A stretch of 64,000 bases of DNA from Pseudomonas viridiflava (GCF_900582195.1 NZ_UTHA01000221.1:87915-151914), one strand, 5' to 3'; shown: positions 34,530 through 43,463, counted from the stretch's first letter. Numbers and translations are program-made. Notes: generated by a model from the letters alone, not told the origin.

Positions 34530-35210
34530 ATGCACGTACTGGTTTGCGAAGACGATGAGCTGATTGCCAGTGGCATCGTTGCCGGCCTGACGGCTCAAGG
34601 GCTGACGGTCGAGCACGTCAATACCGCGTCGAAAGCGCGGGCGATGCTCAAAGTCGCCGAATTTGACGTGATGGTGCTCGATCTCGGCCTGCCCGACGAA
34701 GATGGCCTCAAGTTGCTGCAACAATTGCGGCAGAGCGGCCTGGAGATTCCGGTGTTGATCCTCACCGCGCGCGACTCGGTTACCGACCGCGTTGACGGTC
34801 TGCAGGCCGGGGCTGACGATTACCTGCTCAAACCGTTCGATCTGCGTGAACTGTTTGCCCGCCTGCAAACCTTGTTGCGCCGGGTTGCCGGACGTAGCGT
34901 CAACCTGATCGAGCACGGTGCGCTGACCTACGACCCGAGCAGCCGCGAAACCACTTTGGCCGGGCAACCGGTGGATCTGTCGCGCCGCGAGCAATCGCTG
35001 TTGCAGGCGCTGCTGCACAATCGTGGCCGGGTGCTGTCCACCGAGCAGTTGAAAGACAGCGTCTACGGCTTCAACGACGAGCTGGAAAGCAACGCGCTGA
35101 ACGTGCACATCCATCACCTGCGCAGCAAACTGGGCAAAGGTATCGTCGAAACCGTGCGCGGTCTGGGCTATCGCCTCGGCCCGGCCGACGGTGGAGATCA
35201 AGGCAAGTGA
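34530..35210 (+). CDS. dsbR: OmpR-family response regulator (DsbR-like)
   Basis: A 226-residue response regulator: receiver domain (1-118) with acidic CEDDE, phospho-acceptor Asp in VLDLGLPDEDG and Lys in LLKPFDLRE; winged-helix DNA-binding domain (125-220) ending VRGLGYRLG. The corresponding pair in P. aeruginosa (PA2479-PA2480, next to dsbDEG) has been described as a copper-responsive system DsbRS that activates dsb genes. Position supports the same role; the symbol is given on that basis. An ATGA-type overlap joins it to the kinase. Confidence 0.8.
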   Translation: MHVLVCEDDELIASGIVAGLTAQGLTVEHVNTASKARAMLKVAEFDVMVLDLGLPDEDGLKLLQQLRQSGLEIPVLILTARDSVTDRVDGLQAGADDYLLKPFDLRELFARLQTLLRRVAGRSVNLIEHGALTYDPSSRETTLAGQPVDLSRREQSLLQALLHNRGRVLSTEQLKDSVYGFNDELESNALNVHIHHLRSKLGKGIVETVRGLGYRLGPADGGDQGK

Positions 35211-36532
35211 TGAGTCTGCGCCTGCGCCTGAGCCTGACCCTCGGCGCTGCATTTGCACTGATCTGGGCGCTGGCGGCGGCCTGGATGCTCAGTGACCTGC
35301 GCAATCAGATGATGTTCTCCCTCGACCAGCGTCTGGTGGCGTCGGCGCGCATGGTTGCCGGGCTGCTGGAGCAGTTGCCGACACTGCCGAGCAAAGGCGA
35401 GGGCACGCATTTCAGTGCCGAACAGCTGAATATCCCCGGTGGCATGGCCTGTCAGGTCAGTTCCTTGCGCGGGGAAATTCTCGCGCGCAGCCACAACAAT
35501 CCCGAACAAGCGCTGGAAGCCGAAAAAATGGGCTTCCATGACCAGATGATCGACGGCGCGCCGTGGCGCAGCTTCACCTTGGCCCGGGGCGATGTGCGCA
35601 TTACCACCGCGGACCGGCAGATCGAGCGCGAAGCCCTGAACATGTCGATCCTGCTGGCGGCCTCAGTGCCGGTGGGCGTGGCGCTGCTCGGCTGCCTGTG
35701 CCTGTTGTGGCTGGGCATCGGTCAGGGTCTGGCGCCGCTCAATCGTCTGCGTGAAGCGCTGATGCGGCGCAATGCCGACTCCCTTGAGCCGTTGCAGATC
35801 CAGACCTTTCCCAGCGAATTGAAGCCGTTGCTCGAAACCCAGAACCAGTTGTTCCAGCGTATCGGCAAGACCATCGAGCGCGAGCGACGCCTGACCGGTG
35901 ACGCGGCGCATGAATTGCGCAGTCCACTGACGGCGATCAAGACTCACCTGCAAGTCGCACGCATGACCGATGGCAGCGCCCGTGATCAGTCGCTGGCACG
36001 GGCCGAGGAGGGTGCCGACCGTCTGCATCGCACCCTCGAACAGTTGCTGTTGCTGGCGCGGGTCGAGGGCAGTCTGTCGTTCGACGACGGTTCGCAATGC
36101 AGCGCCGAGCAAGTGGCGCGCCTGGCCATTCAGGACGCCACGGGGGGCGAGCGCTTGCGCATCAAACTGCAACTGCCGGCTGAGCTTTCCGCTGCAGCGC
36201 TGCAGATGCCGGCCGTGCTGTCGATTGCGGCGCTGCGCAATCTGCTCGACAACGCCCTGCGGCATACCCCCGAGGACTGTGCGGTCGAGCTGAGTCTGGA
36301 AACCATTGGCAACCGCGTACGGTTTGTCGTGCGTGACCATGGCCCGGGGATCGCGCCGGATGATCTGCAACACCTGACGCAACGCTTCTGGCGCAACGGT
36401 CAAAGCACCGGTTGCGGCCTCGGTCTGGCGATTGTCCAAGCGATCGTTCAGCGTTGCGACTGTGCCCTGCATTTCGACAGCCGCCCGGATGGCCTGCGGG
36501 TCGAGCTGACCATGCCGCTGCAACCTGTCTGA
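35210..36532 (+). CDS. dsbS: Sensor histidine kinase (DsbS-like)
   Basis: A 440-residue membrane kinase with two transmembrane segments (about 5-27 and 145-168) flanking a periplasmic domain of about 115 residues, HAMP-like linker, phospho-acceptor His in DAAHELRSPLTAIKTH, N box LLDNALRH, and G boxes DHGPGI and GCGLGLAI. ATG 35210 shares its A with the regulator stop TGA; the GTG 3 nt upstream is less well spaced from AAGG. By position it is the partner of the regulator upstream and probably senses copper or periplasmic redox stress. Confidence 0.82.
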   Translation: MSLRLRLSLTLGAAFALIWALAAAWMLSDLRNQMMFSLDQRLVASARMVAGLLEQLPTLPSKGEGTHFSAEQLNIPGGMACQVSSLRGEILARSHNNPEQALEAEKMGFHDQMIDGAPWRSFTLARGDVRITTADRQIEREALNMSILLAASVPVGVALLGCLCLLWLGIGQGLAPLNRLREALMRRNADSLEPLQIQTFPSELKPLLETQNQLFQRIGKTIERERRLTGDAAHELRSPLTAIKTHLQVARMTDGSARDQSLARAEEGADRLHRTLEQLLLLARVEGSLSFDDGSQCSAEQVARLAIQDATGGERLRIKLQLPAELSAAALQMPAVLSIAALRNLLDNALRHTPEDCAVELSLETIGNRVRFVVRDHGPGIAPDDLQHLTQRFWRNGQSTGCGLGLAIVQAIVQRCDCALHFDSRPDGLRVELTMPLQPV

Positions 36533-36549
36533 CCTCACCGCAAATCCCC

Positions 36550-36638
36550 TGTGGGAGCGAGCCTGCTCGCGAAGACGGCAGCACACTCTGCATTGATGTG
36601 GCTGCCAAACCGTTTTCGCGAGCAGGCTCGCTCCCACA
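36550..36638. repeat. REPIN downstream of the kinase gene
   Basis: Inverted REP doublet, arms of the CAGGCTCGC subtype, 17 nt after the kinase gene. Confidence 0.85.
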
Positions 36639-36747
36639 GGGGAAGTTGTTGCGGCACATCAAATGTAACTTCTCGACATTCGCTATCCGGCCGGGGCGAG
36701 GGTAAGGTCAGCCCAGCTTTGACTCAATGGATTGAGGGAACTGCGCC

Positions 36748-37233
36748 ATGGAAGCATCCATCTGTATTCGTCCGGCCAAACTGGCCGACGCCGGCATCAT
36801 CAGCCGCATTATCGAACGTTCAATCCGCATCGGTTGTGCACTCGATCACCGTAACGATCCGCCGCTCGTCAGCAGATGGATCGGCCAGCAATCGGCCGAC
36901 TTCATCAGTGCGCGGCTCGCCGACCCGCTGTTCTACCTGTGTATCGCCTTGCTTGAGGACAAACCGGTCGGTGTCGGCATGGCTCAGGCCAGTGGCGACA
37001 TTCTGCTCTGTCATGTCCAGCCGGAGTCCTTTCGGCGCGGCGTCGGGCGGGCGCTGATGGAGGATCTGGAGGGCTGGTTGCGAGTTCGCGGAATTCCTCA
37101 CGCTGACCTCAACAGCACGCGCACCGGACACGCTTTCTATCGTCGTCTGGGTTACCGCGACTCAGCGCTGCCCCTCAACGACCAAGGCTTGCAGACCCTG
37201 CCCATGCGCAAGCTGTTGGCATCGCCGGTCTGA
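36748..37233 (+). CDS. GNAT N-acetyltransferase
   Basis: A 161-residue GNAT-fold enzyme (ICIRPAKLADAGIISRII at the N-terminus; acetyl-CoA loop VQPESFRRGVGRALMEDLEG; FYRRLGYRDS near the end). The substrate cannot be read from the sequence. It lies between the two-component system and pvdH, and a PvdS promoter starts right after its stop, so it is outside the pvdH transcript. Confidence 0.8.
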   Translation: MEASICIRPAKLADAGIISRIIERSIRIGCALDHRNDPPLVSRWIGQQSADFISARLADPLFYLCIALLEDKPVGVGMAQASGDILLCHVQPESFRRGVGRALMEDLEGWLRVRGIPHADLNSTRTGHAFYRRLGYRDSALPLNDQGLQTLPMRKLLASPV

Positions 37234-37249
37234 CAATTCGATCACGGGC

Positions 37250-37273
37250 TAAATCCTCGGGCCCCTGAAGCGT
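37250..37273 (+). promoter_or_regulatory. PvdS-dependent promoter (IS box) of pvdH
   Basis: TAAAT (37250-37254), 16 nt, CGT (37271-37273), within the extended form GGCTAAATCC. An exact match to the iron-starvation promoter, about 103 nt before the pvdH start. Confidence 0.92.
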
Positions 37274-37375
37274 TTCCAGAACAGGAAAACCTGCAAGTGC
37301 GCCCCGTGACCGGAATGCGCACCTGTCCGGTGTGCTGTTTTGGTCACTATTCATAGCCAATTGAGGGGTCGAGAG

Positions 37376-38788
37376 ATGTCAGTCGCCACCAGCCTTATCG
37401 AAGAGTCGTCGGCCCGGGTTAGCTCGGCCCCGGCCGAAACGTTGTACCAGTTCAACGAGTCGCCATTGCTGGCGCGTCAGGCCCGGCAGGAATCCAACGC
37501 ACGCAGTTATCCACGACGTATTCCACTGGCCTTGAAACGCGCCAAAGGCCTGTATGTCGAAGACGTTGAAGGCCGCACCTTCATTGACTGCCTGGCCGGT
37601 GCCGGCACGCTCGCGCTGGGGCATAACCACCCGGTGGTGATCGAAGCGATCCAGCAGGTGCTGGCCGATGAATTGCCGCTACACACCCTCGACCTGACCA
37701 CGCCGGTCAAGGATCAGTTCGTCCAGGATCTGTTTGGTCTGTTGCCATCGGCCCTGGCGGCTGAGGCGAAGATCCAGTTCTGCGGCCCCACCGGTACCGA
37801 TGCTGTGGAGGCGGCGCTGAAGCTGGTGCGCACGGCGACCGGACGCAGCACCGTGCTGTCGTTCTCCGGCGGTTATCACGGCATGAGCCAAGGCGCGCTG
37901 AGCCTGATGGGCAGCCTGGGGCCGAAAAAACCGTTGGGCGCGCTGCTCAGCAGTGGCGTGCAGTTCATGCCGTTCCCGTATGACTACCGCTGCCCGTTCG
38001 GCCTTGGTGGCGCCGCCGGCGTGAAGGCTAATCTGAGTTATCTGGAGAATCTGCTCAACGATCCCGAAGCCGGCGTGCAACTGCCAGCGGCGGTGATCGT
38101 CGAAGCGGTGCAGGGCGAGGGCGGTGTGATTCCGGCGGACATCGAGTGGTTGCGCGGCTTGCGTCGAATCACCGAGAAGGCCGGTGTGGCGCTGATCGTC
38201 GACGAGATCCAGAGCGGGTTTGCCCGTACCGGCAAAATGTTTGCCTTCGAACACGCCGACATCACCCCGGATGTGGTGGTGTTGTCCAAAGCCATTGGCG
38301 GCAGCCTGCCATTGGCCGTGGTGGTCTACCGTGACTGGCTCGACACCTGGCAGCCCGGTGCGCATGCCGGCACCTTCCGTGGCAATCAGATGGCCATGGC
38401 GGCAGGTTCTGCGGTGATGCGTTATCTGGTCGAGCACAAGGTCTGCGAACACGCCGCCGCCATGGGGGAACGCCTGAGCGAGCACCTGCGCATCCTGCAA
38501 CGGGACTTCCCGCAACTGGGTGACATTCGCGGTCGTGGCCTGATGCTCGGCGTCGAACTGGTCGAGCCGAACGGCACGCCGGATGCGCTCGGTCATCCGC
38601 CGGCGTTTGCGCGACTGGCGCCGCTGGTGCAGCGTGAATGCCTCAAACGCGGCCTGATTCTCGAGCTGGGTGGTCGGCATGGCGCGGTGGTGCGTTTCCT
38701 GCCACCACTGGTGATCACTGCCGCCGAAATCGACCGCGTTGCGGAAATCTTCGGTCGCGCTTTGGTCGCCGCAACCGCTGCGCTGTAA
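37376..38788 (+). CDS. pvdH: L-2,4-diaminobutyrate:2-oxoglutarate aminotransferase PvdH
   Basis: A 470-residue class III PLP aminotransferase. It has the PLP-phosphate Gly/Thr region CGPTGTDAVEAALK, the stacking aromatic in SGGYHGMSQG, the Asp of VDEIQSGFARTGK and the Schiff-base Lys305 in VVLSKAIGG. It makes 2,4-diaminobutyrate from aspartate-semialdehyde for the last PvdL module. ATG 37376 has GAGGGG upstream. A perfect PvdS box drives it and an mbtH homologue follows after 83 nt, the same order as PA2413-PA2412. Confidence 0.95.
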   Translation: MSVATSLIEESSARVSSAPAETLYQFNESPLLARQARQESNARSYPRRIPLALKRAKGLYVEDVEGRTFIDCLAGAGTLALGHNHPVVIEAIQQVLADELPLHTLDLTTPVKDQFVQDLFGLLPSALAAEAKIQFCGPTGTDAVEAALKLVRTATGRSTVLSFSGGYHGMSQGALSLMGSLGPKKPLGALLSSGVQFMPFPYDYRCPFGLGGAAGVKANLSYLENLLNDPEAGVQLPAAVIVEAVQGEGGVIPADIEWLRGLRRITEKAGVALIVDEIQSGFARTGKMFAFEHADITPDVVVLSKAIGGSLPLAVVVYRDWLDTWQPGAHAGTFRGNQMAMAAGSAVMRYLVEHKVCEHAAAMGERLSEHLRILQRDFPQLGDIRGRGLMLGVELVEPNGTPDALGHPPAFARLAPLVQRECLKRGLILELGGRHGAVVRFLPPLVITAAEIDRVAEIFGRALVAATAAL

Positions 38789-38871
38789 ATTTTTCGCCGC
38801 GCCAAACGTTCTTTCTACATACCCGGCTGCGCCTCGCGTGCAGCCCACCCTTACAACGATGGAGAACCAGC

Positions 38872-39096
38872 ATGACGTCAGTATTCGACCGCGAGGACAT
38901 CCTCTTTCAGGTCGTGGTCAACCACGAAGAGCAGTACTCGATCTGGCCGGACTACAAAGCCGTGCCGCAAGGTTGGCGCACCGTGGGCAAGAGCGGCCTG
39001 AAAAAGGAATGCCTGGCCTATATCGAAGAAGTCTGGACCGACATGCGTCCACTGAGCCTGCGCCAGAAGATGGAAGGGCAGGCCGCCGCGCAATAA
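38872..39096 (+). CDS. MbtH-like NRPS accessory protein
   Basis: A 74-residue protein with the MbtH signature: NHEEQYSIWPDYKAVPQGW followed by EECLAYIEEVW-type sequence (here KKECLAYIEEVWTDMRPLS). MbtH proteins bind NRPS adenylation domains and are needed for their solubility or activity. GGAG lies 7 nt before ATG 38872. It is co-directional with pvdH, ends at a terminator, and is the counterpart of PA2412, which is needed for pyoverdine. Confidence 0.95.
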   Translation: MTSVFDREDILFQVVVNHEEQYSIWPDYKAVPQGWRTVGKSGLKKECLAYIEEVWTDMRPLSLRQKMEGQAAAQ

Positions 39097-39112
39097 GCGG
39101 CCGGGTAAAAAG

Positions 39113-39147
39113 AAACCCGCTGGACTGGAGACAGTCAGCGGGTTTTT
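39113..39147 (+). terminator. Intrinsic terminator of pvdH-mbtH
   Basis: AAACCCGCTG pairs with CAGCGGGTTT and is followed by a T run; loop of about 13 nt with weak inner pairing. It ends the pvdH-mbtH unit. Confidence 0.9.
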
Positions 39148-39181
39148 TCATGGCTGGAATTTGTGCTGTCAGGTCAGGCCT

Positions 39182-39253
39182 CTTCGCGAGCAAGCTCGCT
39201 CCCACAAGGGTGAACGACACCGATCCAATGTGGGAGCGAGCTTGCTCGCGAAG
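39182..39253. repeat. REPIN between mbtH and fpvF
   Basis: Inverted REP doublet in the gap between the converging pvdH-mbtH and fpv operons. Confidence 0.88.
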
Positions 39254-39278
39254 AACGATAACGCGGTTCCGGCTGAAA

Positions 39279-40184
39279 CTAAGCCCCGCTCAAACCCTTC
39301 AACACCAAATCCACATTGCCTTCCAGCTCCGCCACCGGGTCCGCCGCATCGGTGCTCAACACCACCAGTCGGCTACCCGACTCGGCAATCGCCGCTTTCA
39401 CCGCGTCCGATGGCTGCCGATGATGCAGGACCACCGCAACATCATTGTCCTTGAGGGTGGCCGTGAGTTTTTTCAGGTCTTCGGGCGTCCACTCGGCATC
39501 AGGCCGTGGATCCTCGCCGATCAGTTCCAGATTGAGGCTGCCGATCAGATAACCAAAGTGATCGCTGAGACTCATCACACTGAGATTGTCGGCACGGGCC
39601 AGTCGCGCTTCGCTATCGGCGCTGAGCTTCAACAGGCGCTGTTTCAAGGCAGCGAGGTTGGCCTCGATCTTTGGCTTTGCGCTGGGTGCCAGGCGCACCA
39701 GATCCGCCGCCATCACATCCGCCATGCGTCCCATGTTGTTGCTCGCCAGCCATGGCTGACTGTTCAAGCCATCGACCTTCAGATCCGGTTGTACGGCAAT
39801 GCCCGGCAGGGCGCCGTCGACCGGGCGCGCCGCATCGACTTCAACGATGCGGATGTTGCTGCGGCGGGCGATCGGGTACAGCGGATCATCGGCCCACAGC
39901 GAGCGCACACCGATCACCGCATCGGCGCCAGTCGCCAGTTTGCTCAGTGCCGGGGCCCCGCGACCGGTGAAATACGCGGTCTGACGGCTGCCCGGCAGGT
40001 TCGCCGGTGCCGCACGTTCAAGGTTGACGTCAGTGCCTTTGAGCAGTACTTCGCCCAAGCCGTAAGTGATAGGCAACGAGGCCAGCACGCGCAGTGGTAT
40101 AGCGGCTTCGGCAGCCATCAACGGCGTGCAGACCACGCCGCAGAGGGTCATGGCCAAGGTCAGTTTTCGCAGTGAAAAAGTCAT
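39279..40184 (-). CDS. fpvF: Periplasmic binding protein FpvF
   Basis: A 301-residue cluster A-I (ZnuA-like) metal binding protein with signal peptide (about 1-25). The fold markers are LRVLASLPITYGLGEVLLKG and SLSDHFGYLIGSLNLELIG. The N-lobe loop that carries NPHAYEP in FpvC here reads ANLPGSRQTAYF, so the usual first His ligand is missing. In P. aeruginosa FpvC and FpvF are two binding proteins serving one ABC transporter (FpvDE) in iron release from pyoverdine. Its ATG abuts the fpvE stop. Last gene of the operon. Confidence 0.88.
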   Translation of the reverse strand: MTFSLRKLTLAMTLCGVVCTPLMAAEAAIPLRVLASLPITYGLGEVLLKGTDVNLERAAPANLPGSRQTAYFTGRGAPALSKLATGADAVIGVRSLWADDPLYPIARRSNIRIVEVDAARPVDGALPGIAVQPDLKVDGLNSQPWLASNNMGRMADVMAADLVRLAPSAKPKIEANLAALKQRLLKLSADSEARLARADNLSVMSLSDHFGYLIGSLNLELIGEDPRPDAEWTPEDLKKLTATLKDNDVAVVLHHRQPSDAVKAAIAESGSRLVVLSTDAADPVAELEGNVDLVLKGLSGA

Positions 40185-41084
40185 TTATCCAAGATTCCCT
40201 TTCAGACTCGGGACAACCCCGCGCGCAATGGCGGCGAGGGCGAAGGCAATGCCGGCGACCAGAATGATCGCGGCGCCGGATGGAATCGGCAGGTCAAACA
40301 CGATCGGCGCGAGAATCCCGCACAGCGTGCTGACCGTGGCGATCAGCACCGAGCACCAGAAGAAGCCCTTGAGCGACTGGCTGAGCAAACGCGCCGCTGC
40401 CGCAGGAATCACCAGTAGCGCGCCAACCAGAATCGCGCCAATGACTTTCACCGCCGCCACGGTGATCAGCGTCACCAGAATCACGAACAGATAATCCAGG
40501 GTCTTCACCGCCACCCCGCGCACTGCTGCCAGTTGCGGGTTGAAGCTGGCGAGCATGATGCGGTTGTACAACGGCAAGGCCAGAGCCATGACCAGCGAAC
40601 CGACGATGGCCAGCACCGCCAGATCGTTGCCGTTGACGGTCAGCACTGAACCGAACAGCACGTTCTCGAGAATGTGCACATTGATCTTGCCCGCAAGAAT
40701 CAGCAGCAGACTCGCGCCCAGTGCCAGTGACACCGAGAGGAATACGCCGATCAAGGTATCCGGCGCCAGGCCGGTACGGTTGCGCAGGTAATTGAGCAGA
40801 ATGCCGAACAGCAGGCAGTAACCGAACAGGCTGCCATAGGGGCCGGTGTAAGGTTCGCCGAGCAGGATGCCGATGGCCACACCGGTCAGCGCCGCGTGGC
40901 CGACGGCTTCGGAGAAAAACGCGAAGCGCTTGACCACCACCAGCGTGCCGAGGCCGCCGAGTACCGGGCCGATCAGCAGGCCGGCGAGCAACGCATTGAC
41001 CACGAAACCGTAGGCCAGCGCCTCCGGCAGATAACCGGACGAGGCCCAGCCTTGCACCATCAAACGAAAGGCTTCGTAACTCAT
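40185..41084 (-). CDS. fpvE: ABC-3 family metal permease FpvE
   Basis: A 299-residue ZnuB-type inner-membrane permease with eight or nine hydrophobic segments. Conserved features include VVVKRFAFFSEAVGHAALTG near residue 50 and GALLVIPAAAARLLSQSLKG toward the end. It pairs with the ATPase FpvD. The start overlaps the fpvD stop by one base. Confidence 0.9.
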   Translation of the reverse strand: MSYEAFRLMVQGWASSGYLPEALAYGFVVNALLAGLLIGPVLGGLGTLVVVKRFAFFSEAVGHAALTGVAIGILLGEPYTGPYGSLFGYCLLFGILLNYLRNRTGLAPDTLIGVFLSVSLALGASLLLILAGKINVHILENVLFGSVLTVNGNDLAVLAIVGSLVMALALPLYNRIMLASFNPQLAAVRGVAVKTLDYLFVILVTLITVAAVKVIGAILVGALLVIPAAAARLLSQSLKGFFWCSVLIATVSTLCGILAPIVFDLPIPSGAAIILVAGIAFALAAIARGVVPSLKGNLG

Positions 41085-41926
41085 CAGACAGCGCTCCGTG
41101 GATGGGTGGAAAACAGCGTGAGCAGACGTTCCGGTGTCAGGGCTTGTTGTGGCGTGGCGTCGAACAGCACACGACGGTTCAGACCGGTAACCCTATCCGC
41201 CAGACGCCCGACCGCTTCCAGATCGTGCTCGATCCACAACACGGTGATGCCCGCCGCGCGCCAGTCGTTGAGCAGGCGTTCAAAGACTTGAATCCCGGCT
41301 TCATCGAGGGCCGACATCGGCTCATCCAGCACCAGCAATTGCGGTGCAGGAATCAAGCCTTGTGCGAGCAGAACGCGCTGGCGTTCACCGCCGGAAAGTG
41401 CGCCCATGCGCCGCTTGCGTTTGTCCTGCATGCCGACGCGTTCCAGCGCGTCACCGATGGCACCGGCGTAACGCTTGCTCAAACCGAGAAACGCCGGGCG
41501 TCGCTGGCACATGGCGGCCATGAAATCGTCGACGGTCATTGGCAAGCCGCGATCGAACTCCAGCGCCTGCGGCACGTAACCGATGATGCCGGGATCGCCG
41601 GGCCATTGCAGGCTGAGCTGGCCCTGATGCGGCATTTGCCCGAGCAGGGTTTTGATCAGCGAACTCTTGCCACCACCGTTGGGGCCGACCAGGGCATGCA
41701 CGCTGCCGGGCTGCACCTGGAAGGTGACGTTGTCCAAAATCGTCGTGCGCCCCAGCGTCAGACAAACCTCCGCAAAGTCCAAAGTCGGTCCTTGTGGGAG
41801 CGAGCCTGCTCGCGAATGCGGTGGGTCATTCGATAAAGATGTTGACTGACTCGGCGCCTTCGCGAGCAAGCTCGCTCCCACAGGGTTTTCGATGTGGTCG
41901 GCGATCAGGGTTTCTTTGGAAGTCAT
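41084..41926 (-). CDS. fpvD: ABC transporter ATPase FpvD with REPIN-derived N-terminal segment
   Basis: A 280-residue ABC ATPase: Walker A GPNGGGKSSLIK, signature LSGGERQRV, Walker B LLVLDEPMSALDE, switch His in WIEHD. As read from ATG 41926 (ATGA overlap with fpvC) residues about 15-45 are encoded by a REP doublet (peptides GASLLAK and RAGSLPQG), a length divisible by three that keeps the frame. The ATPase core begins at LDFAEVCLTLG. An alternative start is TTG 41782, which has AAGGA 6 nt upstream and gives 232 residues without the REP-coded part. It energises FpvE. Confidence 0.88.
   Translation of the reverse strand: MTSKETLIADHIENPVGASLLAKAPSQSTSLSNDPPHSRAGSLPQGPTLDFAEVCLTLGRTTILDNVTFQVQPGSVHALVGPNGGGKSSLIKTLLGQMPHQGQLSLQWPGDPGIIGYVPQALEFDRGLPMTVDDFMAAMCQRRPAFLGLSKRYAGAIGDALERVGMQDKRKRRMGALSGGERQRVLLAQGLIPAPQLLVLDEPMSALDEAGIQVFERLLNDWRAAGITVLWIEHDLEAVGRLADRVTGLNRRVLFDATPQQALTPERLLTLFSTHPRSAV
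41793..41882. repeat. REPIN inside the 5' end of fpvD
   Basis: Two inverted REP arms, GTGGGAGCGAGCCTGCTCGC at the left and its mirror ending CTCGCTCCCACA at 41882, spanning about 90 nt. All other REP copies in the window lie between genes. Confidence 0.9.
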
Positions 41927-42852
41927 GCACCGGACTCCTGAATCGCCCGCACCACGGTGTTGAGGTTGCCGGTCATTTCCTTTTCGTACTTGTCGGCGGT
42001 GTATTCACCGTAGGAAATGTGCGACAGCGGATACAGCTTCACGCCGGATTCACGCTGAATCGTTTCGACGTAGGTGGAGGGGAAATCCATCTCCGAGAAG
42101 ATCACTTTCACGTCCAGTTCACGCAATTGGTCGATGGTCTTCTTCAACTGGCTTGGGCTTGGCTCGATGCCGTGCGCCGGTTCAACCACGGCGGTCACTT
42201 CCAGGCCGAACTCCCGCAGCAGATAGTCGTAAGCGGCGTGCACGGTGGCCACGCGCAGTTCTGCGTTCGGCGCTTGAGTCAGTTTTGCCAGCGCGTCGGC
42301 GCGCATCTGCCGCAGGCGTTTGCCGTAGGCGCGGGCGTTCTGGGTGTAGGTCTTGGCGTTGTCCGGATCGAGTTTGCCCAGTTCGCGGGCAATGTTGTTG
42401 ACCTGTGCAATGGAGGCGCTGATCGACAGGAACGTGTGCGGGTTCACCACTTTGCCGGCGCCGCGTGCGGCAACCCCGGTGGCGGCCAGCAGCGGCACGT
42501 TCTCGTTGGCTTCGATGGTTTTGATGTTCGGCGTTTCGCTGGCGGCGATCATGCGATCGGCGAAGTCGTCATGACCTACACCGTTGAGCACGATCACATC
42601 CAGCCCGCTGATGCGCTTGATGTCCTCGGCTCGTGGCTCGTAGGCATGCGGATTGAAGCCGGCGGGAATCAACGGAACCACCTCGGCCTTGTCGCCGACG
42701 ATGTTCGCCACATAGCTGTAATAAGGGTGCAGGGTGATGCCGATGCGCAGGCGTTTGGCCTGATCGGCGCTGGCCAGTGGACTGAGCAGGCAGGCGCAGA
42801 GGCCGAGCAGAAACAGACGCAACAATGGACGGCGAGGCGATGAAATAGACAT
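41923..42852 (-). CDS. fpvC: Periplasmic metal-binding protein FpvC
   Basis: A 309-residue cluster A-I binding protein with signal peptide (about 1-28, cleavage after ASA). Likely metal ligands are His in NPHAYEP, His in VNPHTFLS, the Glu of SEMDF and the region VHAAYDYL. It is proposed to take iron released from ferripyoverdine in the periplasm. ATG 42852 was chosen because it starts a clean signal peptide; a TTG at 42891 overlapping the fpvK stop would add 13 residues and has no ribosome site. Confidence 0.87.
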   Translation of the reverse strand: MSISSPRRPLLRLFLLGLCACLLSPLASADQAKRLRIGITLHPYYSYVANIVGDKAEVVPLIPAGFNPHAYEPRAEDIKRISGLDVIVLNGVGHDDFADRMIAASETPNIKTIEANENVPLLAATGVAARGAGKVVNPHTFLSISASIAQVNNIARELGKLDPDNAKTYTQNARAYGKRLRQMRADALAKLTQAPNAELRVATVHAAYDYLLREFGLEVTAVVEPAHGIEPSPSQLKKTIDQLRELDVKVIFSEMDFPSTYVETIQRESGVKLYPLSHISYGEYTADKYEKEMTGNLNTVVRAIQESGA

Positions 42853-42887
42853 GGGCAAACGGTCTTCTCTCGGATGAGGGCGAGGAA

Positions 42888-43463
42888 TCAATGGCGATGT
42901 TCGCGGGTAACCCCGGCATCGTATTGCGCGACGATCTGTTTCCAGCCAGAGGCGGACAGGGCGGCTTCGGTCAGTTCGGTCGGCGCTTGCAGATTGGCAT
43001 CGCGGTTGAGCCAGATGTCCGGCGCAGCCTTGTCGTCGGCGCTGAGCAACATCACGAACGAACCGGCGACGGCTGTGCTCTGGCTGTGGCCGAAATAGGC
43101 GGTATTCCCGAGCAACTGCCAGGCATGCCCACCGCGGCTCACCGAACTCGCATCCCTGGCAAACGGGGCAAACCCTTCGTCTGCCAGGGTTTGCGGTGTC
43201 GGCAGGGCTTGCTGTTCTTCGCGCAGCAAGCGGATTTCGTCGAGGGTCACCCGCAGGTCGGCGTAGATGCCTTGTTCGGAAGCGCTGAGGTCGCGGCGCG
43301 CGTCGAGTTGATTCGTGGCCACCGGCTCCGGTTCATGGGAAACCCCGCGCCACGCGACGACTGAACCGGCGACCGCAAGGATCAACAGGCACAACAGCAG
43401 CACATTGAGGGTTTCATGACCGGCACCGGCCGGGCGCACAACGTGTGTGGTGGGCGTACTCAT
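42888..43463 (-). CDS. fpvK: FpvK, membrane-anchored periplasmic protein
   Basis: A 191-residue protein with one N-terminal membrane anchor (about 18-39) and a periplasmic domain (ARRDLSASEQGIYADLRVTLDE; WQLLGNTAYFGHSQS). Counterpart of PA2406. Its exact task in the FpvGHJK iron-reduction complex is not established. It overlaps fpvJ by 4 nt. Confidence 0.82.
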   Translation of the reverse strand: MSTPTTHVVRPAGAGHETLNVLLLCLLILAVAGSVVAWRGVSHEPEPVATNQLDARRDLSASEQGIYADLRVTLDEIRLLREEQQALPTPQTLADEGFAPFARDASSVSRGGHAWQLLGNTAYFGHSQSTAVAGSFVMLLSADDKAAPDIWLNRDANLQAPTELTEAALSASGWKQIVAQYDAGVTREHRH

